This document shows, one piece after another, positions 27,170 through 38,200 of a stretch of DNA of 64,000 nt. The stretch is from contig JAWKOD010000003.1 in the NCBI GenBank assembly GCA_041391385.1, forward strand, positions 62,001 to 126,000, read 5' to 3'. Numbering within the stretch: position 1 is the stretch's first letter; every line of letters begins with the position of its first letter. Source of the stretch: CANIGN01 sp041391385. GTDB lineage: Bacteria; Bdellovibrionota; UBA2428. The notes beneath the pieces were generated by a model. That model did not search any database. It was not told where the DNA came from and saw nothing but the letters and a program-made list of their open reading frames with translations. Position numbers and translations under genes: made by a program.

Positions 27170-29364
27170 TTAGTCCTCATATCTTGGCCTTGCGCTTTAA
27201 AAGTACGTCTCAAACCTGCAAAATAAGGTACTCCCCACACACCCCCCACAAAAGCGCCAATTGTTCCCAAGGTTAGCACGTAGCCCAGATCGTTCAACAC
27301 AGGATGCTTTGCAAAAACAAGAGGCAAATATCCCACAAAGGTCAAAAGAGCATTCATAATAAGAGAACTTAGAGTTTTTTCACTAGAATCATTTGAAGGT
27401 GATACACGAAGTGCATCGACTTTAAAAATTCCATAATCGACACTTGTTCCAAAAATCATCAACAAAGCGACACAACTTACAAAACTAAAAGCTTTGCCCA
27501 TAAATACAAAACTCAAAAAAATCAGCCCACAAGCTGAGAACAACGGAACCAACGAAAGCAGAGTAAATGAAAAACGTCTTGTGTGAAAGTAAAGCAATGA
27601 AAAACACAATAAAAACCCCAAAGGAAACATTGTCCAAATCTCACGAAGTAAAAGCTTTGGAAATGATTCAAAAATGCTTCTCAACGAGACGAGTGAAGGA
27701 AATTGCTCTAAAAGTTGGTTTTTCTCGACAGCATTTTTAGGAAACCAAACGCTCAGGAGTTGTGACTTATCTTGACTCAAAAAGTCTTGAACGTACGTGG
27801 GTGGATTCGCAGGAGTCGCATAAGAGTTGCTACAGAGCCCGAGGTCATAAAAGGGACTAAAAAACTTGAGCGTAGACGATTCCAACTTACGGTAAGAGTC
27901 ACATACCGAAGGTGTCCACGTTAGTAAATTTTTCTTTTGAAGTTCTAAAGAAGGCACATACAACCCCCACGACTGCTGCGCTACCCCTAAAGACTCAGAG
28001 ACCTTGTCGTCGTCATGAGCGTTCTCCAGTTCGCTCGTTGGATAAAGTTTAAACAAGACCTCTGGAGCCTTGGTTGTTTTCCAAGTTTTCTCTTCTAATT
28101 CATCTTGATACTTTTGCCGGAATTCAAAATTCTTTAAATTCAAATCAAGTTTTAAAAAAGGCCAGAGAAAAAAAGGACATAAAGCGATGAAGGCCGCCAC
28201 AACACTCCCTCTTGAAGAAAAGGGGAGTTGAAACTTAAAAGGAGGAAAACTTGTCTTCGTCCAAAGTCTTAGCTGACTTTTTGAAAAGAAATAATAAAGA
28301 ACAAATGAGACAATTAAGCCCGACACTGCAAAAAGAATAATCTGCCTAACTAATGGGATTTCACTAAAAGATAAAACCAAAAAACCTGAAAGAGTCGTCA
28401 GTAAGCCAAAAAAGTTAGAAGACCACGCACCCTTTGCGCCCTGATGGATCTTTGTATGAATTCCATAATCCAATACCATCCCCACCAGGCTTGGTCCGAA
28501 AGCTAATGTGAGCCCATGTATCGAACCAAAGAAGCAAACGGTTATGGCAATCGAAACAGCTATTGATATAAGAAGAGGCAAACAGAGCGAGAGAATAGCT
28601 GCCCCCCGCTTTAAACCTAAGAAAAACAAAGTCACTAAAAAGAAAAAAACACCCAAGACTGTTAACAAAGAGAGGTCACTCAAGACCTGTGTTTGATTCA
28701 ACCAAATAGCTGCATGAGGACCCAGGAGCGTAGTCTTAGGACATTGCTCCTCACACAATCCCTTCAGCGAGGACATAAAAGTAGCACTCGATTGAATATC
28801 TTGTGGTGAGCTTTTTAAAGAAAAGGGAATCATAATCACACTGTGTTCAGCGTTACTGAGATACCCTTGAAAACGTTCCGTAAAAAAGAATGCCTTTTCC
28901 TTTAATTTCCAAAACTCCTGCGATGCCCCCAGCGGATCGACACGCAAAGACGAGATAAGACTTCTAGGAATTCCAGGCAGGCTTGCAAATGCAAGTTGCT
29001 TTTGAGCACTTTTTTCAAAAGCTTTAAGTGACAAAGCTGATCCACGCAATGAAGCATCTTGAATCCACTTATTTAGATTTTGAGAATTCTGCTGAAAGTC
29101 CCTCTCCGTACAATAGTAATCAGAAATCAAATCGTCATTGGCTTTTAGTAATGCGCAGAAGTCTCTTGCATGATTGATGGCCATCTCTTCTTGAGTTGCA
29201 TCGATTAAATAAAATCCTCGCCAGAAAAATGAAAAGTTTTGACTTGTCTGAGCAAAATCTTTCATTTGCTTCGGCAAAAAAATAGCAGAAGAGTCGTCTT
29301 TAAACGAGGCTGAGGCTTGAACTACAAAAAAAATTCCCAGCAAAAAAAATCTAAGATGTTTCAA
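27166..29364 (-). CDS. MMPL/RND-superfamily exporter (ApeM-like)
   Basis: 732 residues with a signal-like first helix, a large periplasmic loop (about 30-230), a block of helices (LLTVLGVFFFLVTLFFLGL onward to about 370), a second loop, and a second helix block near 590-715. GPSLVGMVLDYGIHTKI and FGTSVDYGIFKVDAL are the paired D-Y-G motifs of MMPL proton relays. MMPL proteins with a LolA-like partner export aryl polyenes or their lipid conjugates to the outer membrane. It follows the LolA-like gene by 1 nt. Confidence 0.85.
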   Translation of the reverse strand: MKHLRFFLLGIFFVVQASASFKDDSSAIFLPKQMKDFAQTSQNFSFFWRGFYLIDATQEEMAINHARDFCALLKANDDLISDYYCTERDFQQNSQNLNKWIQDASLRGSALSLKAFEKSAQKQLAFASLPGIPRSLISSLRVDPLGASQEFWKLKEKAFFFTERFQGYLSNAEHSVIMIPFSLKSSPQDIQSSATFMSSLKGLCEEQCPKTTLLGPHAAIWLNQTQVLSDLSLLTVLGVFFFLVTLFFLGLKRGAAILSLCLPLLISIAVSIAITVCFFGSIHGLTLAFGPSLVGMVLDYGIHTKIHQGAKGAWSSNFFGLLTTLSGFLVLSFSEIPLVRQIILFAVSGLIVSFVLYYFFSKSQLRLWTKTSFPPFKFQLPFSSRGSVVAAFIALCPFFLWPFLKLDLNLKNFEFRQKYQDELEEKTWKTTKAPEVLFKLYPTSELENAHDDDKVSESLGVAQQSWGLYVPSLELQKKNLLTWTPSVCDSYRKLESSTLKFFSPFYDLGLCSNSYATPANPPTYVQDFLSQDKSQLLSVWFPKNAVEKNQLLEQFPSLVSLRSIFESFPKLLLREIWTMFPLGFLLCFSLLYFHTRRFSFTLLSLVPLFSACGLIFLSFVFMGKAFSFVSCVALLMIFGTSVDYGIFKVDALRVSPSNDSSEKTLSSLIMNALLTFVGYLPLVFAKHPVLNDLGYVLTLGTIGAFVGGVWGVPYFAGLRRTFKAQGQDMRTK

Positions 29365-29365
29365 A

Positions 29366-29929
29366 TTATTTTCCCGTAAAAGAAATACTCAACGAGTCTT
29401 CCTTGTTTTCTTGAATATAGACTTTTGACAAGCTTGCGTGATCTGCAAAGCTAAGCTCAATAAAGTCAAAACCCTGATCACTCTTTAGGGGCTTCAATCT
29501 AAAACTTTGAGGAGAAACCAGAGAGACATCAAAATGTTCCACCACTAACTCAGGTTTTTCCATTAAAAAATGGATCCATGCTCCACCTTCCATTTGAGAA
29601 GACTCAGACGCTGCCTTTTTAATAATCCTAGGGGGCGCACTTGGACTTGAGTAGATACGTACGTCCTGAGGACTTATTTCGACACTAAAATAGGATGGTT
29701 TGAGGATTTTCCAAACGGCATGAGTCGCATCTTTTACCTCAAGCTCCCCTTCAGAGTGAATTTCTATATCAAGTCCCTTCATAAGCTTCACTTGTTTAAA
29801 CTTAGATCGAATCGGAATTTTCTTTTGATGAAGCTGCAATGTTTGCAAAAGTGCGTCTGAGGATCGCTGCGATCCCGCATAAGAAGGCATAGAAAAGCCC
29901 AGAAGCATGAGGAAAAACACGAAACTCAT
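29366..29929 (-). CDS. LolA-like outer-membrane lipoprotein carrier family protein
   Basis: 187 residues with a signal peptide (SFVFFLMLLGFSMPSYAG). The pattern IRSKFKQVKLMKGLDIEIHSEGELEV and later HAVWKILKPSYFSVEIS is the LolA/LolB-type half-barrel seen in polyene loci. It would be a periplasmic carrier of the lipidated product, working with the MMPL exporter encoded 1 nt downstream. It starts the leftward exporter operon, divergent from the deacetylase gene at 30000. Confidence 0.8.
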   Translation of the reverse strand: MSFVFFLMLLGFSMPSYAGSQRSSDALLQTLQLHQKKIPIRSKFKQVKLMKGLDIEIHSEGELEVKDATHAVWKILKPSYFSVEISPQDVRIYSSPSAPPRIIKKAASESSQMEGGAWIHFLMEKPELVVEHFDVSLVSPQSFRLKPLKSDQGFDFIELSFADHASLSKVYIQENKEDSLSISFTGK

Positions 29930-29999
29930 GATCTAGGACGATAGCCGAGCTTGGGAGCTTCGTCATTTACACCCTATGACAAATTGATATAGTGAGCCC

Positions 30000-30686
30000 A
30001 TGCTGGATCGACTCTCAAAGTGGAGACCTATCCTTGGAAAGCCCATTCGAAAACTAGCGCCTGAGAAAGCTATTTATATTACTTTTGATGACGGCCCCGA
30101 CCCTGAACTTACACCCCAAGTCCTCGATCTTCTTAAAGAGTTTGGAGCTAAAGCGACTTTCTTTGTAGTGGCAAAAAAAGCAGCTGCGCATCCCGAAATC
30201 ATCGCCCGTATTCAAAAAGAGGGTCATGCTATTGGAAACCACTCCCTTGACCACAGTTACGCTCCCTTTTTCAAAGGATACTCCGCAATGCTCCAATGGA
30301 TTGAGGAATCTGAAAGCATTCTTAAAAGTCTCAATATCCAAAGTATCGGATTTCGCCCTCCTGTAGGCATCCGAACACCGGAACTTGCAGCTGTTCTTAG
30401 AAATCTTAATGTTCCCCTCATCCTTTGGCAAAGGCGCGCCTTCGACACAGTAATCAAATTTACATCTCGCAAAGCAAGCTCTATGGCCCATAGGTCTCAA
30501 GAGGGAGACATTCTTCTTTTACATGATTCACAAAAAAAATCTTGGCAAAAAGATTTTATTAAAGGGCTCCAAACTCTCATTGTACAACTTAGTAAAAAGG
30601 GATTCTTCCTCTCTCAAATTGACTTAAACTCTCAACCGAGTCCGCATCAAAAAATACTCTATTTAACAAAAAAAGAACAAACTTAA
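30000..30686 (+). CDS. polysaccharide deacetylase (NodB homology, CE4)
   Basis: 228 residues. Motif 1 YITFDDGPDP (catalytic base and metal Asp), motif 2 GNHSLDH (metal His pair), motif 3 FRPPVGIRTP and motif 5 ILLLHDS are all present, so a metal-dependent N- or O-deacetylase is likely. There is no signal peptide, unlike cell-wall deacetylases, which suggests a cytoplasmic substrate such as a glycolipid intermediate. Deacetylases of this type accompany flexirubin-like loci, where they could prepare the sugar for acylation; this role is inferred. Confidence 0.82.
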   Translation: MLDRLSKWRPILGKPIRKLAPEKAIYITFDDGPDPELTPQVLDLLKEFGAKATFFVVAKKAAAHPEIIARIQKEGHAIGNHSLDHSYAPFFKGYSAMLQWIEESESILKSLNIQSIGFRPPVGIRTPELAAVLRNLNVPLILWQRRAFDTVIKFTSRKASSMAHRSQEGDILLLHDSQKKSWQKDFIKGLQTLIVQLSKKGFFLSQIDLNSQPSPHQKILYLTKKEQT

Positions 30687-30697
30687 TTCAATAGACC

Positions 30698-32077
30698 TTA
30701 AGCAAGAGCAAACTTTTTATAAAGCACGCCAGAACCCCAAAGAAGCAACAACATAAAGGGTGCTATAGCTAAACGAGACCCCGGCTCTTCCTTGTTATCT
30801 GAACTACTTCCATCAGGATTGCTGACGGCTGTAAGTGAAGGTCTGCGGTAGCCTTTAGCTCCGCGCTTCTTAAACAAAGAAGACATTTGAGGAGTTGATT
30901 TCATCTTTGTCTTTGGCAGATATTTAGCTTTACTGGGTAGAGATGCAGCAGAAACAGCTCTTTCAGCAACAGGCTTAGTCAAAAGCCGTGCTCCCAAGTC
31001 TGTATCAAAAAGTCCTGGTCCTGAGCCAATATCTGGGCCACTTCCTCTATAAGAAGCAAAGTCGAGTCCACCACCCGAATCAGTACCTGCTGCAGCAGAA
31101 TTTAAGCCTACTTCTTCAGAATTAGAGCCACTCCCACTTTGGGGTGAACCAGAAGATCCCGAATCAGAGGAAGAAGATAAAAGACCCATTCCCGAAGCCC
31201 CTTGCAAAGAAGCTCCTCCAGATAAAGAACTTTCCTGTGGGCCAGAAAAATTATCAGATGATGATGCAGAAGTATCTGTAAGTGACCCTTGTGCAACCCC
31301 TGTACCTGTAGTTAAAACAGGATTTCCCTGACTCTGGTTAGAATTGTTACTTGGAACTCCAGCGTTAGCCGCATAACCACTTGGATCTGGAATATTGGGT
31401 GATGGAAAATCAAAATTAGGACTAGAAGAAGTCGAATAATCACTTGGAGTATAACCACTTGGATCTTGTGGCATCGAAGGCGTTTGCGCCAAAGGAGCTG
31501 GAGAAGCAGCTGGTGAAGACTGTGGCATTTGTGGCTGAGCTCCCGCAAGATCCTCGTCCGCCTTACTCAATTGATCCATATTGTCTGTATTTTGTTTTGC
31601 CAAGCTAGCGTCATAAAGACATTTACCGCGGATCAAGTTCGCGTAACTCTGAGCTTGTGCTGCTGTACTAAAGCCATTGCACGTTGAACTTGCAGTAGTA
31701 TAGCGTTGAACACATACCTCGTTTGCTGCTTGATCTTGTTTACTAAGTGCCGAAGTTGTATTGGCAAGATTTCCTTGATCTGAAAATTGTTGAGTCCCCG
31801 CTTGTTTGGCAGCACTGGCTCCTCCACCTGTCGCTAGACCACTGTTAACCGCATTCAAACACGAAGCATAAGCGCTCCCGAGTGAGCCTTCACAAGAACT
31901 AATGGCTTGAACTTTTGCCATATTTTTCTGAGCTTGCGCTGCAGCCTTTTCTGCTCTGAGCGCTTGAAGGAGAGCGTCTTTTTGAGTTGTTCCACACTTT
32001 GCATCCGTTAATTCAGAAGCCTCTAAAAAAGAAACTCCGAAGAAAAGAGAAAAAAAACTCAATTGAATAAATTTCAT
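30698..32077 (-). CDS. exported Ser/Gly/Pro-rich surface-type protein with C-terminal membrane segment
   Basis: About 459 residues from the ATG at 32077 (GTG and ATG lie 12 and 9 nt upstream). Signal peptide MKFIQLSFFSLFFGVSFLEAS; residues about 25-160 are Ala/Gln-rich with several Cys (ISSCEGSLGSAYASCLNAV; TCNGFSTAAQ), probably disulfide-bonded helices. A long low-complexity Pro/Ser/Gly/Asn region follows (about 170-330), then basic stretches, and a single hydrophobic segment (IAPFMLLLLWGSGVLYKKF) at the very end. This looks like a surface-exposed or periplasm-spanning protein tethered at its C-terminus. No family recognised. Confidence 0.6.
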   Translation of the reverse strand: MKFIQLSFFSLFFGVSFLEASELTDAKCGTTQKDALLQALRAEKAAAQAQKNMAKVQAISSCEGSLGSAYASCLNAVNSGLATGGGASAAKQAGTQQFSDQGNLANTTSALSKQDQAANEVCVQRYTTASSTCNGFSTAAQAQSYANLIRGKCLYDASLAKQNTDNMDQLSKADEDLAGAQPQMPQSSPAASPAPLAQTPSMPQDPSGYTPSDYSTSSSPNFDFPSPNIPDPSGYAANAGVPSNNSNQSQGNPVLTTGTGVAQGSLTDTSASSSDNFSGPQESSLSGGASLQGASGMGLLSSSSDSGSSGSPQSGSGSNSEEVGLNSAAAGTDSGGGLDFASYRGSGPDIGSGPGLFDTDLGARLLTKPVAERAVSAASLPSKAKYLPKTKMKSTPQMSSLFKKRGAKGYRRPSLTAVSNPDGSSSDNKEEPGSRLAIAPFMLLLLWGSGVLYKKFALA

Positions 32078-32217
32078 ATAAAACATCACTCTATAAATTA
32101 GTTTAATGCTCTTAACTTTGTTTTATTCTTCATAATGAAGCTCAGAATCTAAGCAGAGCAAAATTAACCTTAACAGTATGAAGAATTCGTCCATAAGCTC
32201 GTCACATCTTCACATAA

Positions 32218-35200
32218 ATGTCTGTAAATCCAAGTCTATTTGGGTTAGTCTCGACCCCAATGGAGAACACAGTAGATTCCGATCGAAGCTACGAAGACTA
32301 CCTCGCAATACTAAAACACTCCCCGGATCTCCTTTTTGAAGAAGGCCACAAAGAAGAAATATTTAGTACCGAGCGCCTTGAACAATATGCGGGCTATCTT
32401 GCAAAACAACTCGTCGTAAACAAAGTTGCTACAAAAGGAAAATCACTCACTCCCTTTGTTAAAAAAAATGCCGAGAACCTTCTAAAGTCTTATCTTTCAT
32501 TAGTGGGTGTTATTCGAAGTAATGAATCATTCAGTCCAGCAGCTGAATGGTTTATAGATAATTTCCACATTGTTGAAGAACAGCTTCGACAAATTAAAAG
32601 AAACCTTCCGAACAACTATTACAATGAACTCCCAAAGCTTAGCTCTGGTGAACTCAAAGACTTTCCACGCGTCTATGCAATTGCACTCGCTATCATTGCG
32701 CATACAGACAGTCGCATTGACGTAGAGACACTCCGTCGTTTTTTAATCTCTTTTCAAAAAACAACTCCGCTGAGCATTGGTGAACTCTGGGCAATTCCCA
32801 TTACCTTGCGAATTGCACTCATCGAGAGACTTTGCCCACTCGCTGCACGCATCGTAAAGGCACGTGAAAAACGCCACGCTGCCGACATCTTTGCCGACCA
32901 TCTTATCGATCTTTCAACCAAAGCAGACACAAATGAAGTCTCGCTTAAAGAGGTTTTCTCCAAAGAACTATCACGGCCTGGCAATATGGACAGGGCTTAT
33001 ATTGTACGACTTGTTCAGAGATTGCGAGAACAAGACCCTTGCATGGGACTTTCATTCGACTGGCTCGAAGAAAAACTTCAAACTCACAAAACGACTACAC
33101 ATGAAGTTATTCAACTCGACCTCAAACGCTTAGCTTCAGTTCAAGCTACTGTTGGAAACATCATCGATGCTATGAGACTTATCTCCAATCTAGATTGGAG
33201 ATATTTTTTTGAAAGCACAAGCACGGTCGATAGCATCCTTCAAAAAGATCCTGCAGGCGTTTATGCTCAAATGGATTTCGAAACCCGAGATCGCTACAGA
33301 CACGCCATTGAACGTCTTGCCAAACAATCCCCGCTAACGGAACAAGAAGTTGCTCAAAAACTTATTGAAAACTCTGAGAGTGAAGACTCTCTTCCTCAAA
33401 AACACATTGGATTCTTTCTGATAGATAAAGGCAAAGAGGATTTTCAAAAACAATGTGGCTACAAAAGAAAAATAAGAGAAATCATCTCTTCTCTCATAAA
33501 AAAGCATGCAACTCTATATTACATAGGAGGCATCTTCTCCTTGAACGTAGTCCTCTTCGCTCTTCTTTTTCCCTACCTACGCCTCCCCCAAGCACCTCTC
33601 GGGCAACTGATAAGCTTTTACCTTCTCAGTTTCTTTGTCACCAACGAGCTTGCGTTATGTATCTTTAATCACTACGCCACTTTTTTTGTAAAACCTCGGA
33701 GATTACCGCGAATAGAAACCAAAAATGGTCTTCCCGAAGATGCGCAAAGCATGGTTGTGATTCCCACTCTTCTTTTAAGCCATAAAGTCATCAACGAACT
33801 CATTGACTCGCTCCAAGTTCACTTCTTAGCCAATAAAGACCCACATATCTTCTATGCCTTACTTGGCGACTTTGCTGATGCAAAAGATCAAAATACCGAA
33901 ACGGACCCGCAACTTCTTTCCGCCGCCGAACAGGGGATTAAAGAGTTAAATAACAGATATCCCCACCCTGTAGCAGAGAAGAAATACTTTCACCTTTTTG
34001 TTAGAAAACGTCTTTGGAACGAATCTGAAAACAAGTGGATTGGATGGGAAAGAAAAAGAGGCAAGCTACACGAGTTCAATAAACTGCTGAGAACTGAAAA
34101 AGAAACGTCATTTATACACAAGTCTGCAGATCTCTCTTTTCTTAAAAACATTAAATACATTATTACGCTCGATTCAGACAGTCGTATCCCCAGAGACGTC
34201 GCACGCTCATTAATTGGAACCATTCTCCACCCTTTGAATAAACCCTATTACAATTCAGAAAAAGAAAAATTGACTCGCGGCTATGCTATTTTGCAACCAC
34301 GAATAAGCATCACGCATAGTAGTTCTTCTCGAAGTCTCTTTTCAAAAATATTCTCTGGCAACACAGGGCTTGATCCTTACACGCACGCAGTCTCTGACTT
34401 GTATCAGGATCTCTTTAAAGAAGCTATTTACACCGGTAAGGGCCTTTACGTAGTAGACGCTTTCGAGGAAGCCCTTAAAGACCGAGTTCCAGAGAACACC
34501 CTCTTAAGTCACGATCTTTTTGAAAGCTGTTACGCTCGCGCTGGTCTTGTGACTGATCTCGAACTCTACGATGATTACCCCTCTGACTTTGAAAGCTACT
34601 CTAAGCGACAACACCGTTGGACACGTGGAGACTGGCAGCTATTTCAATGGTTGCTCCCCAAAGTACCAACAGCAACAAATAGATCCACGCCCAACCCACT
34701 CTCAGTTATCTCTAGATGGAAGATCTTCGATAACTTGAGGAGAAGTATTGTCCCCGCTGGACTTGTGACTTGGCTAAGCCTTTCATGGTTTATTCCGACA
34801 ATTTCCCCGCTCCTCAGCACCTCTCTTTTTATATTCGTTCTAATTTTTCCCGCTTATGCCCCCCTCACCAACAGCGTCATCCTACGAGGCAAAGGGGTTC
34901 CGTGGAGAGGTCACTTTAGAAATATTTGGCAGGAAGCCAAAATCAAATTCGCTCAAGCCTTCCTTAACATTACCCTTTTACCAAGCCTCATGTGGATCCA
35001 ATGTGACGCAATTTTAAGAGTTGCTTACAGAAAACTTATATCTCATAAAAATCTTTTAGAATGGGTTTCATTTGCCCAGGTAGAAGGACACATAAGCTCC
35101 TCCTCTAAACTTAAAAGTTTTCTTAGCTTTAGCCCCATTTTTGCTTTAGTTGTAGGTGCGACAGTTTGGCTTCAACATCCAAATGCACTCTTCTTTGCTA

Positions 35201-38200
35201 GCCCTCTTCTCATCTTATGGTTTTTAAGCCCACTGATAAAACTTAAAACTGCAGAAGCTTTAAATACTGAAAAAGTAGCTCTAAGCCTTGAAGAAAAAAA
35301 AGTTCTTCGTAAATATTCTCGAAAAACATGGCACTTTTTTGAAAGTTTTGTTTCCGAATCAGATAACTGGATTGCTCCTGACAACTTTCAAGAAGACCCC
35401 AAGCCTGTTGTTGCCCACAGAACTTCTCCTACAAATATTGGTCTCCAGTTCCTAGCAACAATGAGCGCATATGACCTAGGCTATGTAGGCTATCTCGAAG
35501 TTCTTGAATCAACCGAACGCACACTCAACACGCTAGAAAAGCTCTCTAAGTTTCAAGGGCATCTTTTCAATTGGTACAACACTCAAAGTCTTGAACCACT
35601 TTATCCTCAATACATTTCCACTGTAGATAGCGGCAACCTTGCTGGGCACCTTTTAGTTCTTAAACAATTTTGCTCCGAGTTTTCAAGAAGGCCCTTTATC
35701 CACTCTCAAGTTATTTATGGACTCCAAGACTCTTTTCAGTTGTTAGAAGAGGAGTTAGACCGTGCTTCTAAATCATTCGATGTAAATGGCCCACTCGATT
35801 TTTCTCACCTCGAAGAAAACATCAACGCTATACTTTTGACCTTAAATTCAGCGGAGACTGAAAACGTTTACGAATGGAACTCACTTCTAAAATCAATATC
35901 CCTCAATCTTTCACGTTCAGAAGACGTTCTCACTGTCTTGAACACTCAACTTGGGGAGGAAAACCTCACTGAACTCAATACATGGTTTAAAATATGTAAA
36001 AAACAAATTCAGGAGTTTCAAAGAGACCTCAGTACTTTTAGTCCCTGGGTTGACGAAGAGATAGAGATGTCTGATCGCGAAGCAGGACTCTTTCAACGAA
36101 GCGTCCCAAGTCTTTCTCAACTTTTTCGCATCGCAAAGCTTGTGAGTAAAGAAGAGTCATCGCCGCGCACAGCTTTTACAAGAAAGCTAAGCCTAGCCGA
36201 TCTCAACACAAAGAATGTTTTTGCCCGCCTTGAAAAGATCCAAACTTCGGTAGAAAAAATAGTTGAAGAAATGAACTTTAGATTTCTCTTTGACGAACAG
36301 AGAAAGCTCTTTGTCATTGGATATAATGTTACTGAAAGTCGCAGAGATAACTCGTACTATGACCTATTAGCTTCTGAATCACGTCTTGCAAGTTTTATTG
36401 CTATTGCCAAGGGCGATGTCCCTCAAGAACACTGGTTTAGACTTGGCCGTCAATTAACAAATATAGCCGGTAGCCGAACTCTTATTTCATGGACGGGTAC
36501 AATGTTTGAATACTTGATGCCCTTGCTTGTCATGAGAAATTACGGCAACACACTTCTAGATCAAACTTACAACGCTGTTATTGGCAGACAAATTGACTAT
36601 GGGAAAGAGAACTCTGTTCCGTGGGGAATTTCAGAAGCTGGCTATAATGCTCGAGACCTTCAGCTAAACTTTCAATACGGCCCCTTTGGAGTTCCTGGAC
36701 TAGGCCTTAAAAGAGGCCTCAGTGAAGATCTCGTCGTTTCCCCATACTCGACCATGCTTGCATTAATGGTTGATGAGAAATCAGCTTTGAATAATCTCGA
36801 AGCACTTGAAAAAGCAAACACACTTGCTCGCTATGGTTTTTATGAATCAATCGACTACACTCCAGCAAGACTACCTCAGGGAAAAAAATCTTTTATTTTA
36901 CGATCCTTCATGGCCCATCACCAGGGCATGTCGCTTGTTGCACTGAATAATGTTTTACATAAAAATATTATGCAACGTCGATTTCATGGAGTTGCCACTG
37001 TAAAAGCTACTCAACTCCTACTCCAAGAAAAAATTCCCCAACAAACACAGCTAACAAAACCACGAGCTGAAGAAGTTAGCAGAAATAGCCCACTCCGAGT
37101 TAGGATGAGCCCCAATCCACGTCGCTATACGGATTCAGAGCTCCCAACACCCAGAACACAACTACTCTCAAATGGAACATATTCTCTAATGATAACCAGC
37201 GCGGGTTCTGGATATTCAAAATATGGCTCTATTGCTATTAACCGATGGAGAGAAGATTCGACTCAGGATCACTGGGGACAGTTTTTCTACATTAAGAATT
37301 GTAGAACCAACAAAATATGGTCTTCAGGCATCCATCCTAGCGTTGAAAAAGCAGACAAATATGAAGTTATCTTTACCGAAGACCGTGTTGATTTTGTGCG
37401 CAAGGAAGACAAAGTTATTACGCACACTGAAGTCATTGTCTCTGCTGAAGATAACGTAGAGCTCAGAAGAATATCTATCACGAACCTCTCACTGGGACGC
37501 GAAGAGTTTGAAGTTACAAGCTTCATGGAAGTTGCACTCGCTTCTCAGGCTGACGATACAGCCCACCCTGCCTTTAGCAACCTTTTCATCGAAACAGAAT
37601 TTTCACGTGAGGAAAATGCACTCCTCGCAACTCGAAGACAACGTTCAGAAAAAGATAAAAAGCTTTGGGCCTTTCATGCGCTCGTAGTTGACGGTGTCAC
37701 TCGGGAGCCGACTCAATACGAAACCGACCGTATCCGCTTTATTGGTCGTGGCCAGACCACCTCAACTCCAGATGTCATCCATAAAAATCAAAAGCTCTCA
37801 GGAACCGTGGGTGCTGTACTTGACCCTATTTTTTCACTCAGACAAAAAGCGAGTATTGCCTCGGGAGAAACCTTAAGCTTCCTATTCGCAACAGGAGTTG
37901 CAGACACACGCGACGACGCTCTTCGACTTGCAGACAAATACCACGACAAACATATCTTTACTCGCGAAGTTGGACTCTCCTGGACAAAATCTCAAGCTCA
38001 ATTGCGCCACTTAAACATTAGTAGCGACAAAGCTCACAACTACCAGCGCTTAGCAGGCCGACTTCTCTTTTCCGACCCCTCACTTCGTCCCGGTTCACCT
38101 TATCTTTCAAAGAATACGCGAACTCAATCAAACCTCTGGGCCTATGGGATAAGCGGAGATCTTCCCATTATTCTTGTCCGTTTAAGCGAGGAAAAAGAGC

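Noticed and set aside
7207..30686. Fatty-acid synthesis cluster as explanation of the KS/ACP/KR/dehydratase genes
   Set aside because: The Cys-less short KS partner, GT-LPLAT fusion, MMPL/LolA exporters, ammonia-lyase and PPTase are not part of housekeeping fab clusters.
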